A DNA stretch of 64,000 bases from an uncultured Paracoccaceae bacterium (GTDB lineage: Bacteria; Pseudomonadota; Alphaproteobacteria; Rhodobacterales; Rhodobacteraceae), in the NCBI GenBank assembly GCA_947501025.1, contig CANMUM010000002.1:186001-250000 (forward strand), given 5' to 3'. The notes under the pieces were generated by a model. The model did not search any database. It saw only the letters and a program-made list of their open reading frames with translations, and was not told the origin of the DNA. Positions within the stretch are counted from its first letter, which is position 1. Each line of letters starts with the position of its first letter. Both the position numbers and the translations under genes were made by a program. Positions 1 to 8,604 of the stretch are shown one piece after another.

Positions 1-59
1 AAATATGAAGATTGGCGCCAACTGGATCGTCTTGGAATAATCTCCACAGGGGGCTGGGC

Positions 60-1733
60 ATGAAAATTGGCTTCGTAGTTCTCGCTCATGATAATATATT
101 TCGCTTACGTCAAGTTGTGCGTTTTCTAGCGAATGGCGGGGCGCCAATAGCATTACATGTTGACAAAAAAATGTCTGATGCATTGCGTGAGATGCTCAAA
201 TATGACCTTTCAAACCTTGAAAACGTATATTTTGTTGAACCCACAGCATGCGAATGGGGAGATTGGTCTCTTGTTGATGCCACGATCAGATCGACAAGAC
301 TTCTCTTAGAAAAACACTCCAATTTAGATTATATACAAAATATAAGCGGCAGCTGCCTGCCCATTATGTCCGTCAAAGAAATGGAAGGATATCTTCATAA
401 ACAAAACGAGCAAGTTGATTATATTGAGTGCTTCTCGCAGAAACAATTCAAATGGGTAACTGCAGGGCTAAGCGAGGAGCGCTCAACGCTTTACCACCCG
501 TTTAATTGGAGAAAATCACGGCGAGCATTTGACTTAAATGTCAAAATACAACGTCTACTTAAAATTAAGCGTTCTGGGCCAAAAAATATTGAAATCGCAT
601 TTGGCTCACAATGGTGGTGCCTTAGTCGCCCAACATTAGACAAAATCTTTAATAGTCCTCGATTTGAGGAGTTTGTACAATTTTTTAAATCCACATGGAT
701 ACCCGATGAAAGTTTTTTTCAAACCCTTTCTGGTCATTACAGCAAGCATGTGTCCAATAGAAGTTTAACATATGCGAATTTTGACAATATAGGTAAACCA
801 TTCATTTTTTATGATGACCATCTTGAAACGCTTGAGAAGCTAGAACGTTTTTTTGTACGGAAAGTTTGGGACGGGTCTGATAAATTATATCAACATTTTC
901 TAAATCCCTTCAAAAGGAAAACTGAAAAAGTCCCGAATATTGAAAACACCCTTACAGCGGCTCTTGAGCAAGCCAAATTTCGCGCCACACAAAGCCGTAA
1001 AGGCCTCATATCCCAATTTAGATATCCTGAAAAGCGCAGTATACTCGAAACAAGTCAACCCTATCAAATACATATTGGCATGGAAACTTTTCGAAAAGAT
1101 TTGGAAGCTCTTTATGACAAAAATGATGACACAAAGCTAATGGGGCATATATTTAGAAGAAACCAAGTTCAGGAAAGCCCCAGCCTAAACCGTAATGACA
1201 ACCCTAATATTCCGCTTTGGAGAGATTACGCCCCTTCTCAATTTTTAATGCAAAAAATATGGTATGCCCAGCCAACGAAAATTGCTTTTTTCTCAAACCC
1301 ACATCAAATTAGGAAGATTACGCGCAAACTCGCAAATGATGAAAATTGCCAGATATATATGGTTCAAGGCTCTTGGATGTTTAATCTGGTAAAACGCGAC
1401 ATTACAAATCTGCGCCGTCTTGTCGCGCTCAGCCGAATTGAAACGAAAAGAGAGGGCTTCTTACTTAGCGAAATGCGCAAATCTTCTGCGAAATCTCATC
1501 TCAATGTTATACCTATCGGGCGCATACTGGACGCCCCGCAAGAATTCGATATCCAAAATATTGGCCCATTCACAACACAAATAGCAGATGATCTTGCTAT
1601 GAAAGTTAAAGATCTTCATGAGCAATTAAAAGAAGCAGGCGTTGATCTCGCAGAATTGGAAATCTCACTTGAGCCAAATCCAATGAATATGCCAAATGTC
1701 ATCGATTTGGAAACCTATAAGAAATCTTCCTAA
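60..1733 (+). CDS. GT14-like (Core-2/I-branching) beta-1,6-N-acetylglucosaminyltransferase family protein
   Basis: Predicted glycosyltransferase of 557 aa that would add a branching sugar to a surface glycan; donor and acceptor are unknown. The N-terminal half carries blocks typical of the Branch family: MKIGFVVLAHDN at residues 1-12, ISGSCLP at 95-101, FGSQWWCLSRP at 181-191 and PDESFFQT at 215-222, which holds the acidic pair expected near the active site. The last ~200 residues match no fold I know well; Rhodobacterales members of this family often carry an extra C-terminal domain (DUF5927-like, from memory). The ATG at 60 was chosen because the family starts right before the beta-strand IGFVVLAH; the in-frame start at 12 would add 16 atypical residues. 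It converges on ptsN with an 8-base gap and no visible terminator. Confidence 0.8.
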   Translation: MKIGFVVLAHDNIFRLRQVVRFLANGGAPIALHVDKKMSDALREMLKYDLSNLENVYFVEPTACEWGDWSLVDATIRSTRLLLEKHSNLDYIQNISGSCLPIMSVKEMEGYLHKQNEQVDYIECFSQKQFKWVTAGLSEERSTLYHPFNWRKSRRAFDLNVKIQRLLKIKRSGPKNIEIAFGSQWWCLSRPTLDKIFNSPRFEEFVQFFKSTWIPDESFFQTLSGHYSKHVSNRSLTYANFDNIGKPFIFYDDHLETLEKLERFFVRKVWDGSDKLYQHFLNPFKRKTEKVPNIENTLTAALEQAKFRATQSRKGLISQFRYPEKRSILETSQPYQIHIGMETFRKDLEALYDKNDDTKLMGHIFRRNQVQESPSLNRNDNPNIPLWRDYAPSQFLMQKIWYAQPTKIAFFSNPHQIRKITRKLANDENCQIYMVQGSWMFNLVKRDITNLRRLVALSRIETKREGFLLSEMRKSSAKSHLNVIPIGRILDAPQEFDIQNIGPFTTQIADDLAMKVKDLHEQLKEAGVDLAELEISLEPNPMNMPNVIDLETYKKSS

Positions 1734-1741
1734 TAAATTGC

Positions 1742-2206
1742 TTAAGCCGCAACCGAATCCAATGTCTCAACTAAAATAGCAAAAAGTGCTTCACAGTCAT
1801 CCGTTGAGCGCAAATTCTTACGAATTTCTTCATCTCTAAGAATACGAGACACACGCGCAAGTGCCTTAAGATGTTCGGCTCCAGCATTCATCGGTGCAAA
1901 AAGTGCGAACACCAAATCGACAAGCTGGTTGTCATTTGCTTCAAAATCAATCGGTGTTTCAAGACGAATGAATACGCCATGCACCCGATCAATATCGTCA
2001 ATTCTGGCATGAGGTATCGCAATTCCACCTCCCATGCCAGTAGGACCTAAGTCTTCCCGTTCTTGAAGTGCGGAAAGTAAAGCCTGACAATCGGCACCAA
2101 ACAAAGTATTCCCTTGTTGCGCAATTTCTTTGAAAAGCCGTTTCTTATTGCTCGCCTTTGAAGACGCCAAAACAGCTTGAGGTTCCAGTATTGATCGGAT
2201 CTGCAA
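1742..2206 (-). CDS. ptsN: PTS IIA-like nitrogen-regulatory protein PtsN
   Basis: EIIA-Ntr protein of 154 aa, the terminal phospho-acceptor of the nitrogen PTS relay (PtsP-NPr-PtsN), a cytoplasmic regulator of potassium, nitrogen and envelope functions. The motif GGGIAIPHARID near residues 58-69 contains the conserved phosphorylated histidine, and the length is normal. Translation most likely starts at a TTG (2206) with a GGAG Shine-Dalgarno about 8 bases upstream; no ATG fits the family N-terminus. It follows hpf by about 20 bases, the usual alphaproteobacterial lptB-hpf-ptsN order, so co-transcription is likely. Confidence 0.93.
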   Translation of the reverse strand: MQIRSILEPQAVLASSKASNKKRLFKEIAQQGNTLFGADCQALLSALQEREDLGPTGMGGGIAIPHARIDDIDRVHGVFIRLETPIDFEANDNQLVDLVFALFAPMNAGAEHLKALARVSRILRDEEIRKNLRSTDDCEALFAILVETLDSVAA

Positions 2207-2227
2207 AATATCACTCCAAACTTCGTT

Positions 2228-2800
2228 TTAGCTACGGCGTGGATCAATCCATCCGATATTGCCATCATCTCTTAGGTGAACAACGTTTACCCCACCATGC
2301 TTAGAGTTGCGGAACACCAACATGCTTTCTTCCGCAAGCTCCATCTGCATTACTGCTTCCCCCACAGATAACGTTTGTACCTGCGTTTGTGTTTCAGCAA
2401 CAATAACAGGCTGGAGATCATTACCCTGTTCGTCAGAATCATCTGTGGAAGATTCTATAACATATGAATTCTCAGCAAAAGCCTCAATCGGATCTTTTCT
2501 TTCCTTATGATGGTTCTTTAAGCGTCGTTTGTACCGGCGGAGCTGTTTTTCCATGCGATCAATGGCATCATCCCCTGCTGCATAGATCTCATTTGCCCGT
2601 CCGCGCGCCTTTGTTTGAAGGCCTGTTGAAAGATGGACTGTGATATCACATAAAAATTCGTGCCTATCTTTAGAAAACGTGACTTGTGCGCTTATCGGAT
2701 TTTCCGTGTATTTCTCAACGCCTGCAGTTATTTTATCCAACATATGCTCATTCAAAGCATCGCCAAGATCAATTTGTTTTCCAAAAATTTGAAATTCCAT
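2228..2800 (-). CDS. hpf: Long-form ribosome hibernation promoting factor (HPF/RaiA)
   Basis: Binds the 30S decoding region and promotes 70S/100S ribosome dimers in slow growth. It is 190 aa, so the long form: an N-terminal S30AE domain (about 1-105, starting MEFQIFGKQIDLG, with a basic stretch QLRRYKRRLKNHHK), an acidic linker, and a C-terminal dimerisation domain (about 130-190, with VFRNSKHGGVNVVHLRDDGN). The ATG at 2800 has AAAGGAG about 10 bases upstream. A GTG at 2809 abuts the Shine-Dalgarno and is unlikely. It lies 120 bases downstream of lptB; in many alphaproteobacteria rpoN sits in that gap but it is absent here. Confidence 0.93.
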   Translation of the reverse strand: MEFQIFGKQIDLGDALNEHMLDKITAGVEKYTENPISAQVTFSKDRHEFLCDITVHLSTGLQTKARGRANEIYAAGDDAIDRMEKQLRRYKRRLKNHHKERKDPIEAFAENSYVIESSTDDSDEQGNDLQPVIVAETQTQVQTLSVGEAVMQMELAEESMLVFRNSKHGGVNVVHLRDDGNIGWIDPRRS

Positions 2801-2902
2801 GTATATCACTCCTTTAATTATGTTTATCTGTAAGAGTTTCTTGAATTATGGTTGATTATATCCATCATTCATTTACAGAGTATTGCGATAATTTCGATGT
2901 GG

Positions 2903-2925
2903 CAATAAAATTCTGAAATTTATTG
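2903..2925. repeat. Imperfect 23-bp palindrome at the lptB stop codon
   Basis: Two 11-base arms around a central T: left caataaaattc, right gaaatttattg. They are inverse complements except at one position. It overlaps the lptB stop (2920-2922). No T-run follows on the minus strand, so it is not a classical terminator; it could be an AT-rich processing hairpin in the lptB-hpf interval. No function is assigned. Confidence 0.35.
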
Positions 2926-3645
2926 TCCTTTGAACGATTTCCCTAAATAAACGCGGCGCACATCATCATTGGCGATCACTTCCTCAGGAGTACCAGACAT
3001 CAAAACCTTGCCTTCAAAAAGAATATAGGCACGGTCAACTATTTCTAAAGTATCCCTCACATTGTGATCGGTAATGATGACACCAATATCACGATTCACA
3101 AGATCCTGAACCAAGCGGCGAATATCATCAATCGCAATTGGGTCAACACCTGCAAAAGGCTCATCCAGCAATATATATTTTGGATCAGACGCAAGTGCGC
3201 GTGCAATTTCAAGACGCCGACGCTCTCCACCAGAAAGGGCTGGAGACTGAACACGGCGCAAGTGAGATATAGAAAAATCTGACAATAATTCTTCGAGACG
3301 CTCCGCGCGAACCTCACGTTTTTTATGCCGAATTTCTAAAATGGCGTTCAGATTCTGCTCAACTGTCAGCCCACGAAATGACGAAGGCTCTTGGGGCAAA
3401 TACCCCAATCCCGCATGAACGCGGCGATACATTGGTAATTTGGTTACGTCTTGTCCATCAATACTCACACGCCCAGAATCAGACATGACCAAGCCTGCAA
3501 TCGCATAAAAGCACGTTGTTTTGCCAGCGCCATTGGGCCCCAAAAGCGCAACGATTTCACCGCGCTTAGCTTCCATGCTGACATCAACGAGAATTGGTCG
3601 TTTCTTGTAAGACTTTTTGAGATTGCTAACAACCAAACCGCTCAT
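2920..3645 (-). CDS. lptB: LPS export ABC transporter ATP-binding protein LptB
   Basis: Cytoplasmic ATPase (241 aa) that powers LPS extraction from the inner membrane with LptF/LptG and passes it to LptC-LptA. Walker A is GPNGAGKTT (about 35-43), the ABC signature LSGGERRR (about 138-145) and Walker B YILLDEPFAGVDP (about 157-169), followed by the H-loop ITDHN. Length and the KSYKKRPIL start are typical. The ATG overlaps the lptA stop by 4 bases (ATGA), so the two are translationally coupled. LptF/LptG are not in this window, as is usual. Confidence 0.96.
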   Translation of the reverse strand: MSGLVVSNLKKSYKKRPILVDVSMEAKRGEIVALLGPNGAGKTTCFYAIAGLVMSDSGRVSIDGQDVTKLPMYRRVHAGLGYLPQEPSSFRGLTVEQNLNAILEIRHKKREVRAERLEELLSDFSISHLRRVQSPALSGGERRRLEIARALASDPKYILLDEPFAGVDPIAIDDIRRLVQDLVNRDIGVIITDHNVRDTLEIVDRAYILFEGKVLMSGTPEEVIANDDVRRVYLGKSFKGQ

Positions 3646-4130
3646 GGTAGTTTTCCTGAAATAACGCCTTTTACAGGCCCTGAAAGGGTATAAATACCAG
3701 TACCAGCATCAAGAACAGCTTTATTCGCTTTTGCTATACTCTTACCTTTTTTTACTTCCACATTTTCTGTAAAAATGGCCGTCTCATTATCAGCCGTATA
3801 GATTAATTTATTGGACGTAATTGTTTGATCGCCAGATTTGGCATGAATATTTCCTGTGCCTTCCATAAAATCAAAGGCCTCTGTTTCGCCAACAAGTTTT
3901 GTATGAACAATTATGATATCCGCCTTCATTGTCAGATTGCCACGAGATAAAACAGCATTTCCTTGAAGTTCCGTGGCTCGTGCATTTTCATCGATGACCA
4001 TGTTATCCGCACTAAAATTTATCACGTCATTTGCATCTTGAGCAAAAGTTGAAGCGGTAAAACATGAAGCAAGTATTATAGCTAAGGTTTTATTCACTGC
4101 TTTTTTCCACTTCGAATTGTCCCACAACAT
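3642..4130 (-). CDS. lptA: LPS transport periplasmic protein LptA
   Basis: Periplasmic OstA-type beta-jellyroll protein (162 aa) forming the bridge that carries LPS from LptC to the outer membrane. A signal peptide is visible (KKAVNKTLAIILASCFTAS, cleavage probably after STFA), followed by repeated strands such as NAVLSRGNLTMKADIIIVH and DQTITSNKLIYTADNETAIF. Two starts are possible: ATG at 4130, overlapping lptC by 41 bases, or GTG at 4097, which gives a compact signal peptide and an 8-base overlap. Neither has a strong Shine-Dalgarno. It lies in the rnd-lptC-lptA-lptB run. Confidence 0.9.
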   Translation of the reverse strand: MLWDNSKWKKAVNKTLAIILASCFTASTFAQDANDVINFSADNMVIDENARATELQGNAVLSRGNLTMKADIIIVHTKLVGETEAFDFMEGTGNIHAKSGDQTITSNKLIYTADNETAIFTENVEVKKGKSIAKANKAVLDAGTGIYTLSGPVKGVISGKLP

Positions 4131-4683
4131 TTCCAGTTAAGGTGATGATACGTTCGGTTGGCCTTCCACTGACATGAAAGCTATCGGCTTCAACTTGCCC
4201 CAATTTCCCAACCATCTCAACCCGTTGCTCACCTGTTATTTGTTGAACACCAAGTTCAGCCAATAATTGCTCGGTTGTAAAGATATATGCATTATCAAGT
4301 ATACCCTTCACAGCATTGGTAAACTCCACAGTTTGACCATCAATATCCGCAACACTTTCATCAGATTCCACGACCCAATGTGATTCTTCCAATGTCAAAT
4401 CACCCGTAACATTTCCACCTGAGAACTTTGACATAGAGCCGTCCAAGGATTCAACCGAACTCGCTTCCAATGTGTAATTATCCCCTGAAGTGGTTGTTAC
4501 ATCCAATTTTGGCTTTTCTACATTTGCTGAATTGTCTTGGAAAACCTTATCTTCTTCTTTGAACTCGCCAACGATTCTTGCCTCATTTGTCCAATCAACA
4601 GACATCACATAGACAATTGCACCAACTGCAATAATCGGGAACAATATCTTAGCCCATTTGACGCGAGATGAGTGGCTCAACAA
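4090..4683 (-). CDS. lptC: LPS export protein LptC
   Basis: Inner-membrane anchored periplasmic protein (197 aa) that receives LPS from LptB2FG and hands it to LptA. One N-terminal transmembrane helix (about 12-27, ILFPIIAVGAIVYVMS) precedes a long beta-rich domain with repeated strands. Sequence conservation in this family is weak, so the call rests on topology, length and position directly before lptA-lptB. The start appears to be TTG at 4683, with AGGA about 8-11 bases upstream. Confidence 0.85.
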   Translation of the reverse strand: MLSHSSRVKWAKILFPIIAVGAIVYVMSVDWTNEARIVGEFKEEDKVFQDNSANVEKPKLDVTTTSGDNYTLEASSVESLDGSMSKFSGGNVTGDLTLEESHWVVESDESVADIDGQTVEFTNAVKGILDNAYIFTTEQLLAELGVQQITGEQRVEMVGKLGQVEADSFHVSGRPTERIITLTGNVVGQFEVEKSSE

Positions 4684-4709
4684 TTATCAATTCCTCACAA
4701 CTGATCCCC

Positions 4710-5321
4710 TCAATGAGAGAAAATATCCATCTCGGGCCAACCACCAAGATCAAGTTTTGCGCGTGTGGGAAGGAAATCAAAACAAGCCTGCGCCATTTCT
4801 GCACGCCCTTCTCGATCAAGCATCATATCAAGCTTTTCTTTCATTGCATGAAGATAAAGCACATCACTTGACGCATATTCCATTTGTGCTTGAGATAGCT
4901 CGCTTGCACCCCAATCTGAGCTTTGTTGCTGCTTCGACATATCAATACCGACAAGCTCGCGTGCAAGCACAGAAAGACCATGGCGATCCGTATATGTCCG
5001 CACCAGCTTTGATGCAATTTTTGTGCAATAAACAGGATTGGTCATAACATTAAAACGATTATAAAGAGCCGCCACATCAAATCTCGCAAAGTGAAAAAGC
5101 TTGGTCACGTTTGGATCTGCGAGAATGCCACAAAGCACAGGCGCCTCAGTCTGATCAATCGCAATTCTCACCAAATGCGCGTCACCGTCTCCTGTCGACA
5201 TTTGAACAAGGCAAAGGCGATCGCGATGCGGATTCAGCCCCATTGTTTCGGTGTCGATGGCTAATATTTTGCCTGGATCGAAATCAATGGGCAAATCGTT
5301 TTCATAATAATGAATTGTCAT
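4710..5321 (-). CDS. Ribonuclease D-family 3'-5' exonuclease
   Basis: DEDD-type 3'-5' exoribonuclease domain protein, 203 aa. Acidic catalytic motifs are visible: Exo [12 protein letters not shown] (Asp and Glu, about 19-29), Exo [15 protein letters not shown] (about 75-87) and Exo [13 protein letters not shown] (about 148-157). It has only the exonuclease domain and lacks the HRDC domains of E. coli RNase D; the short form is common in alphaproteobacteria. It is the first gene of the minus-strand run into lptC (26-base gap). Likely a tRNA or RNA trimming enzyme; the exact substrate is not deducible. Confidence 0.87.
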   Translation of the reverse strand: MTIHYYENDLPIDFDPGKILAIDTETMGLNPHRDRLCLVQMSTGDGDAHLVRIAIDQTEAPVLCGILADPNVTKLFHFARFDVAALYNRFNVMTNPVYCTKIASKLVRTYTDRHGLSVLARELVGIDMSKQQQSSDWGASELSQAQMEYASSDVLYLHAMKEKLDMMLDREGRAEMAQACFDFLPTRAKLDLGGWPEMDIFSH

Positions 5322-5510
5322 ATCATATCCTTTGCATTCAATTTACGCGCGATCGGTTATGAAAAAAAGGGCTTTCACAAAAATATTTCCGCAAGTGCAA
5401 CTATCCGCCTGCCCAACTGTACTGCATATGCCAATAAGGCGCCATTCTCATGGTTTACTTGCACTCATCAAAGCAAGGGAGTAAACATCAAAAAAACGAG
5501 AAGCATCCTT

Positions 5511-6272
5511 ATGAATGAAAACATCACAGACAGTAAAGCAACACATTTTGGATTCGAAACGGTCGCAGAATCTGAAAAAGCTTCGAAAGTTCATGGGGTA
5601 TTTTCATCTGTCGCCTCAAAATACGATATCATGAATGACGTCATGTCTATGGGCATTCATCGCTTGTGGAAAAATGAGTTGATGAGAATGCTCGCGCCAC
5701 AAGATGGTCAAAGCCTTCTTGATGTGGCTGGTGGCACAGGCGATATTGCGTTTCGTTTTCTTGATAAAGCGGGAAGCAAAGCAAAAGCCACGGTCCTGGA
5801 TATGACTGAGCCTATGCTGATTGAAGGGCAAAAACGCGCCGAGAGCGAAGCCTTTGCAAATCAGCTTAATTGGGTTGTCGGCGATGCTATGGATCTGCCT
5901 TTTGAGGACAATAGTTTTGATCGCTACACGATTAGTTTTGGCATCCGCAATGTCACACGTATCGAGGACGCAATCTCAGAAGCCTTTCGTGTTTTGAAAT
6001 TTGGTGGCCGTATGACCATTTTGGAATTTTCGCAGCTTCCTGATGAGAACCTTCAATGGCTCTATGATCGATATAGCTTCAACGTAATTCCCAATATGGG
6101 GCAGCTAATCGCTGGTGATCGCGACAGTTACCAATATCTCGTTGAAAGCATCCGCAAATTTCCACCCCAAGAAAAGCTTGCTGGCATGATGCGCCATGCA
6201 GGATTTGAAAAAGTCAGCTTTAAAAACCTCTCCTTTGGCATTGCTGCTATTCATACGGGTTGGAAACTTTAA
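5511..6272 (+). CDS. ubiE: Ubiquinone/menaquinone biosynthesis C-methyltransferase UbiE
   Basis: SAM-dependent methyltransferase (253 aa) performing the C-methylation step of ubiquinone synthesis. Family motifs: FGFETV near the N-terminus, [17 protein letters not shown] (about 39-55), SAM motif [16 protein letters not shown] (about 70-84), and [24 protein letters not shown]. The ATG at 5511 (MNENITDS) was chosen by alignment to family length; the open frame reaches further upstream but holds no family-like sequence. Its stop overlaps the ubiB start (TAATG), so the pair is translationally coupled. Confidence 0.96.
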   Translation: MNENITDSKATHFGFETVAESEKASKVHGVFSSVASKYDIMNDVMSMGIHRLWKNELMRMLAPQDGQSLLDVAGGTGDIAFRFLDKAGSKAKATVLDMTEPMLIEGQKRAESEAFANQLNWVVGDAMDLPFEDNSFDRYTISFGIRNVTRIEDAISEAFRVLKFGGRMTILEFSQLPDENLQWLYDRYSFNVIPNMGQLIAGDRDSYQYLVESIRKFPPQEKLAGMMRHAGFEKVSFKNLSFGIAAIHTGWKL

Positions 6273-7774
6273 TGCGCGGGCCGCATAATATTTGGCGGCT
6301 TATTCGCACAGGTGCCACATTTGAGCGCACTGGTGCTATGAAGGTTGCACTTGATGCGATGAATGCACCACGCTCAGTTCGCTTCATCGCGCGCGTCATT
6401 GGCTTTCCGTTTCGATTTTTGGGCTATAAAGGCGATATTTCACAGCCACCCGTCCTGCGGGCAATTTCCGCACTTGGCCCTGCCTATGTAAAATTCGGGC
6501 AGTTAATGTCCACGCGTGCTGATATCGTCGGGGTGGATTTGGCCGCGGAACTCTCCGTTCTTCAAGATTCCATGCCTGCATTCGATATGGAAATCGCACG
6601 CTCCACAATCGAAACGCAGCTTGAAGATAGTATCGATAATTTGTTTGCTCGTCTTGATAAGCCAATTGCCGCTGCATCACTTGCACAAGTTCACCCAGCA
6701 ACGCTTCATAATGGCCGCAAAGTTGCCGTAAAGGTTCTCCGCCCGAAAATTGAACGCGCCTTTTTGCGCGATGTGGATGCTTTTCATCTTGGTGCTTGGC
6801 TTGTTGAAAAAATGACCAGCCGCTCCAAGCGTTTGCGGCCCCGTGATGTGATCAATCATTTTGAGCATATCGTTCGCACTGAGCTCGACCTACGCATGGA
6901 AGCATCCGTGGGTAGCGAATACGCCGAAAACACCAAGGATGATAAGTCATTTCTGACACCAGCTGTCATCTGGACACATAGTGCCCGCCGCGTTTTGACG
7001 ACATCTTGGATGGATGGCGAAGCCCTGACTGATCATAGTGCCGTTGAGCGCCTTGGGGTTGATCGCGAGAAATTTGCAGCCTTGATTCTGCAAAGTTTTC
7101 TTAAACAGGCTCTTCATGATGGTTTATTTCATGCTGATATGCACCAAGGCAACTTAAAGATTCGTCAATCTGGTGCCCTTGTTGCACTTGATTTTGGTAT
7201 TATGGGGCGGATTGATAAATATACACGCCGCATTTATGCACAAATTCTTTATGGCTTTTTGACCCGCGATTATGCCCGTGTTGCCCGTGTCCATTTTGAA
7301 GCCGGATATGTGCCAGCCGATCAAGATCGAGAACAGTTTGCTCAAGCATTGCGTTCGGTTGGTGAACCCATTTTCGGACATGATGCCGAAAATATTTCAA
7401 TGGCGAGATTGCTTGGCCATCTCTTTGAAATCACCGAGCAGTTCGGGATGGAGACGCGCACAGAGTTGATTTTGCTTCAGCGCACAATGGTTGTTGTTGA
7501 AGGTGTCGCACGGATGATTGATCCCGATATCAACATTTGGGAAGCCGCCCGCCCTATCGTAGAAGGCTATATCAAAGATGCGCTTGGACCAAAGGCCGTT
7601 ATGGAAGATATGAGAGAAATCGCCTTATCACTATCCAATATTGGCCCAGAACTCCCTGAAATCATAGAACGTCTGCGCAAAGGCACAATTCCACAGCAAA
7701 AGACCAAAACGCCAAATTATGCATATATCGCACTTGGTGCATTACTGGCCGCCGGCATTCTTTGGCTTTTCTAG
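6272..7774 (+). CDS. ubiB: Ubiquinone biosynthesis regulatory protein kinase-like UbiB
   Basis: Atypical ABC1/ADCK kinase-like protein (500 aa) needed for ubiquinone synthesis, an ATPase acting at the inner membrane with the Ubi complex. Signatures include GPAYVKFGQLMSTRAD (KxGQ, about 70-85), an Ala-rich nucleotide loop AAASLAQVH, VAVKVLRP (lysine), HADMHQGNLK (catalytic-loop equivalent) and ALDFGIMGR (DFG equivalent). The C-terminus has a hydrophobic segment (IALGALLAAGILWLF) acting as a membrane anchor. Start ATG at 6272 overlaps the ubiE stop by one base; a TTG at 6260 is the less likely alternative. Confidence 0.95.
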   Translation: MRGPHNIWRLIRTGATFERTGAMKVALDAMNAPRSVRFIARVIGFPFRFLGYKGDISQPPVLRAISALGPAYVKFGQLMSTRADIVGVDLAAELSVLQDSMPAFDMEIARSTIETQLEDSIDNLFARLDKPIAAASLAQVHPATLHNGRKVAVKVLRPKIERAFLRDVDAFHLGAWLVEKMTSRSKRLRPRDVINHFEHIVRTELDLRMEASVGSEYAENTKDDKSFLTPAVIWTHSARRVLTTSWMDGEALTDHSAVERLGVDREKFAALILQSFLKQALHDGLFHADMHQGNLKIRQSGALVALDFGIMGRIDKYTRRIYAQILYGFLTRDYARVARVHFEAGYVPADQDREQFAQALRSVGEPIFGHDAENISMARLLGHLFEITEQFGMETRTELILLQRTMVVVEGVARMIDPDINIWEAARPIVEGYIKDALGPKAVMEDMREIALSLSNIGPELPEIIERLRKGTIPQQKTKTPNYAYIALGALLAAGILWLF

Positions 7775-7889
7775 ATTGGTAAAATTTGATGTTTATTTTC
7801 ATCGAATTGCATGAAGATCGCGCTGTGATTTAAGTCAAAAATATTTCTATCTCGATATCTATTTCCATGAACACAAATTGGAGAAGATC

Positions 7890-8528
7890 ATGGAAAATAT
7901 TAGCCCAGCCAAATTATCAACCAGCGATTTAGCTGCACATGCTGCAAATCAAAACGAGAAAATTTTGCAAGCGCAATTTGAAGAACTTGAAAACGAACGC
8001 GACTTTTTAAGGCTCATTCTCAATGATTCAACGAACCCAGATATGTTAGATAAAGCATCTGTTGAAATGACGGCTAAAAAGTTCAAAAGCTACGATGAAT
8101 ATTGTGATCTAATGGATGACATCCCTTCATATGAGTTATTGAATATCGAAGCTGAACTTACCCATATGTGTCAAAGTCTCCAAGAAGAGCTTGCAGGCGC
8201 CAGTATAGAGGTCTTCTTTGAAAAAATGCCACGTTTATTGGGTAACAACAAACGCACAAAAGCATTACTTGCAAACCTATGCAAATTCACGATTTTTGAT
8301 ATTAAGGCAGCCAAATCTATTCATGTTGAATTTGAATCCTCACAATGTGGAAATAGCTTATTATGGGCAGTCGAATTGCATAAATCCGATTCACTAAGAT
8401 TGGATCAAGAGCAGATCTCATCCAGTACATTTTTATTGATCTCTGAAAAACTTGCTATAGCTTTAGGCGCAACACTAAACGCTCACTTTCAACGAAATAG
8501 CCTTTTAATTGAACTCTCACTTTCTTAA
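7890..8528 (+). CDS. Unrecognised protein resembling a degenerate histidine-kinase-like (GHKL) domain
   Basis: A 212-aa soluble protein with no signal peptide or membrane segment; I do not recognise the family. Residues 20-45 are predicted helical (EKILQAQFEELENERDFLRL). The last ~95 residues follow the layout of a GHKL ATPase: an N-box-like block NNKRTKALLANLCKFT (119-134), beta strands, and an ending LAIALGATLNAH...LLIELSLS (188-212) like the closing strands of sensor kinases. The DxGxG ATP-lid motif and a phospho-acceptor histidine motif are not visible. It could be a phosphotransfer or dimerisation scaffold, or unrelated. The ATG at 7890 has GGAGAAG 3-10 bases upstream. It stands alone between ubiB and rlmJ. 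Confidence 0.6.
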   Translation: MENISPAKLSTSDLAAHAANQNEKILQAQFEELENERDFLRLILNDSTNPDMLDKASVEMTAKKFKSYDEYCDLMDDIPSYELLNIEAELTHMCQSLQEELAGASIEVFFEKMPRLLGNNKRTKALLANLCKFTIFDIKAAKSIHVEFESSQCGNSLLWAVELHKSDSLRLDQEQISSSTFLLISEKLAIALGATLNAHFQRNSLLIELSLS

Positions 8529-8604
8529 ACAAAGACCCACAGATCAAAACAATCTACACCCAGAGCAATAGACTTAACAAAGAAATCCTTGTAGAGCGTT
8601 GGTT

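Noticed and set aside
12-59. Upstream start giving a 573-aa glycosyltransferase
   Set aside because: The added 16 residues are unlike the family, which begins at the beta-strand IGFVVLAH; the ATG at 60 is adequate.
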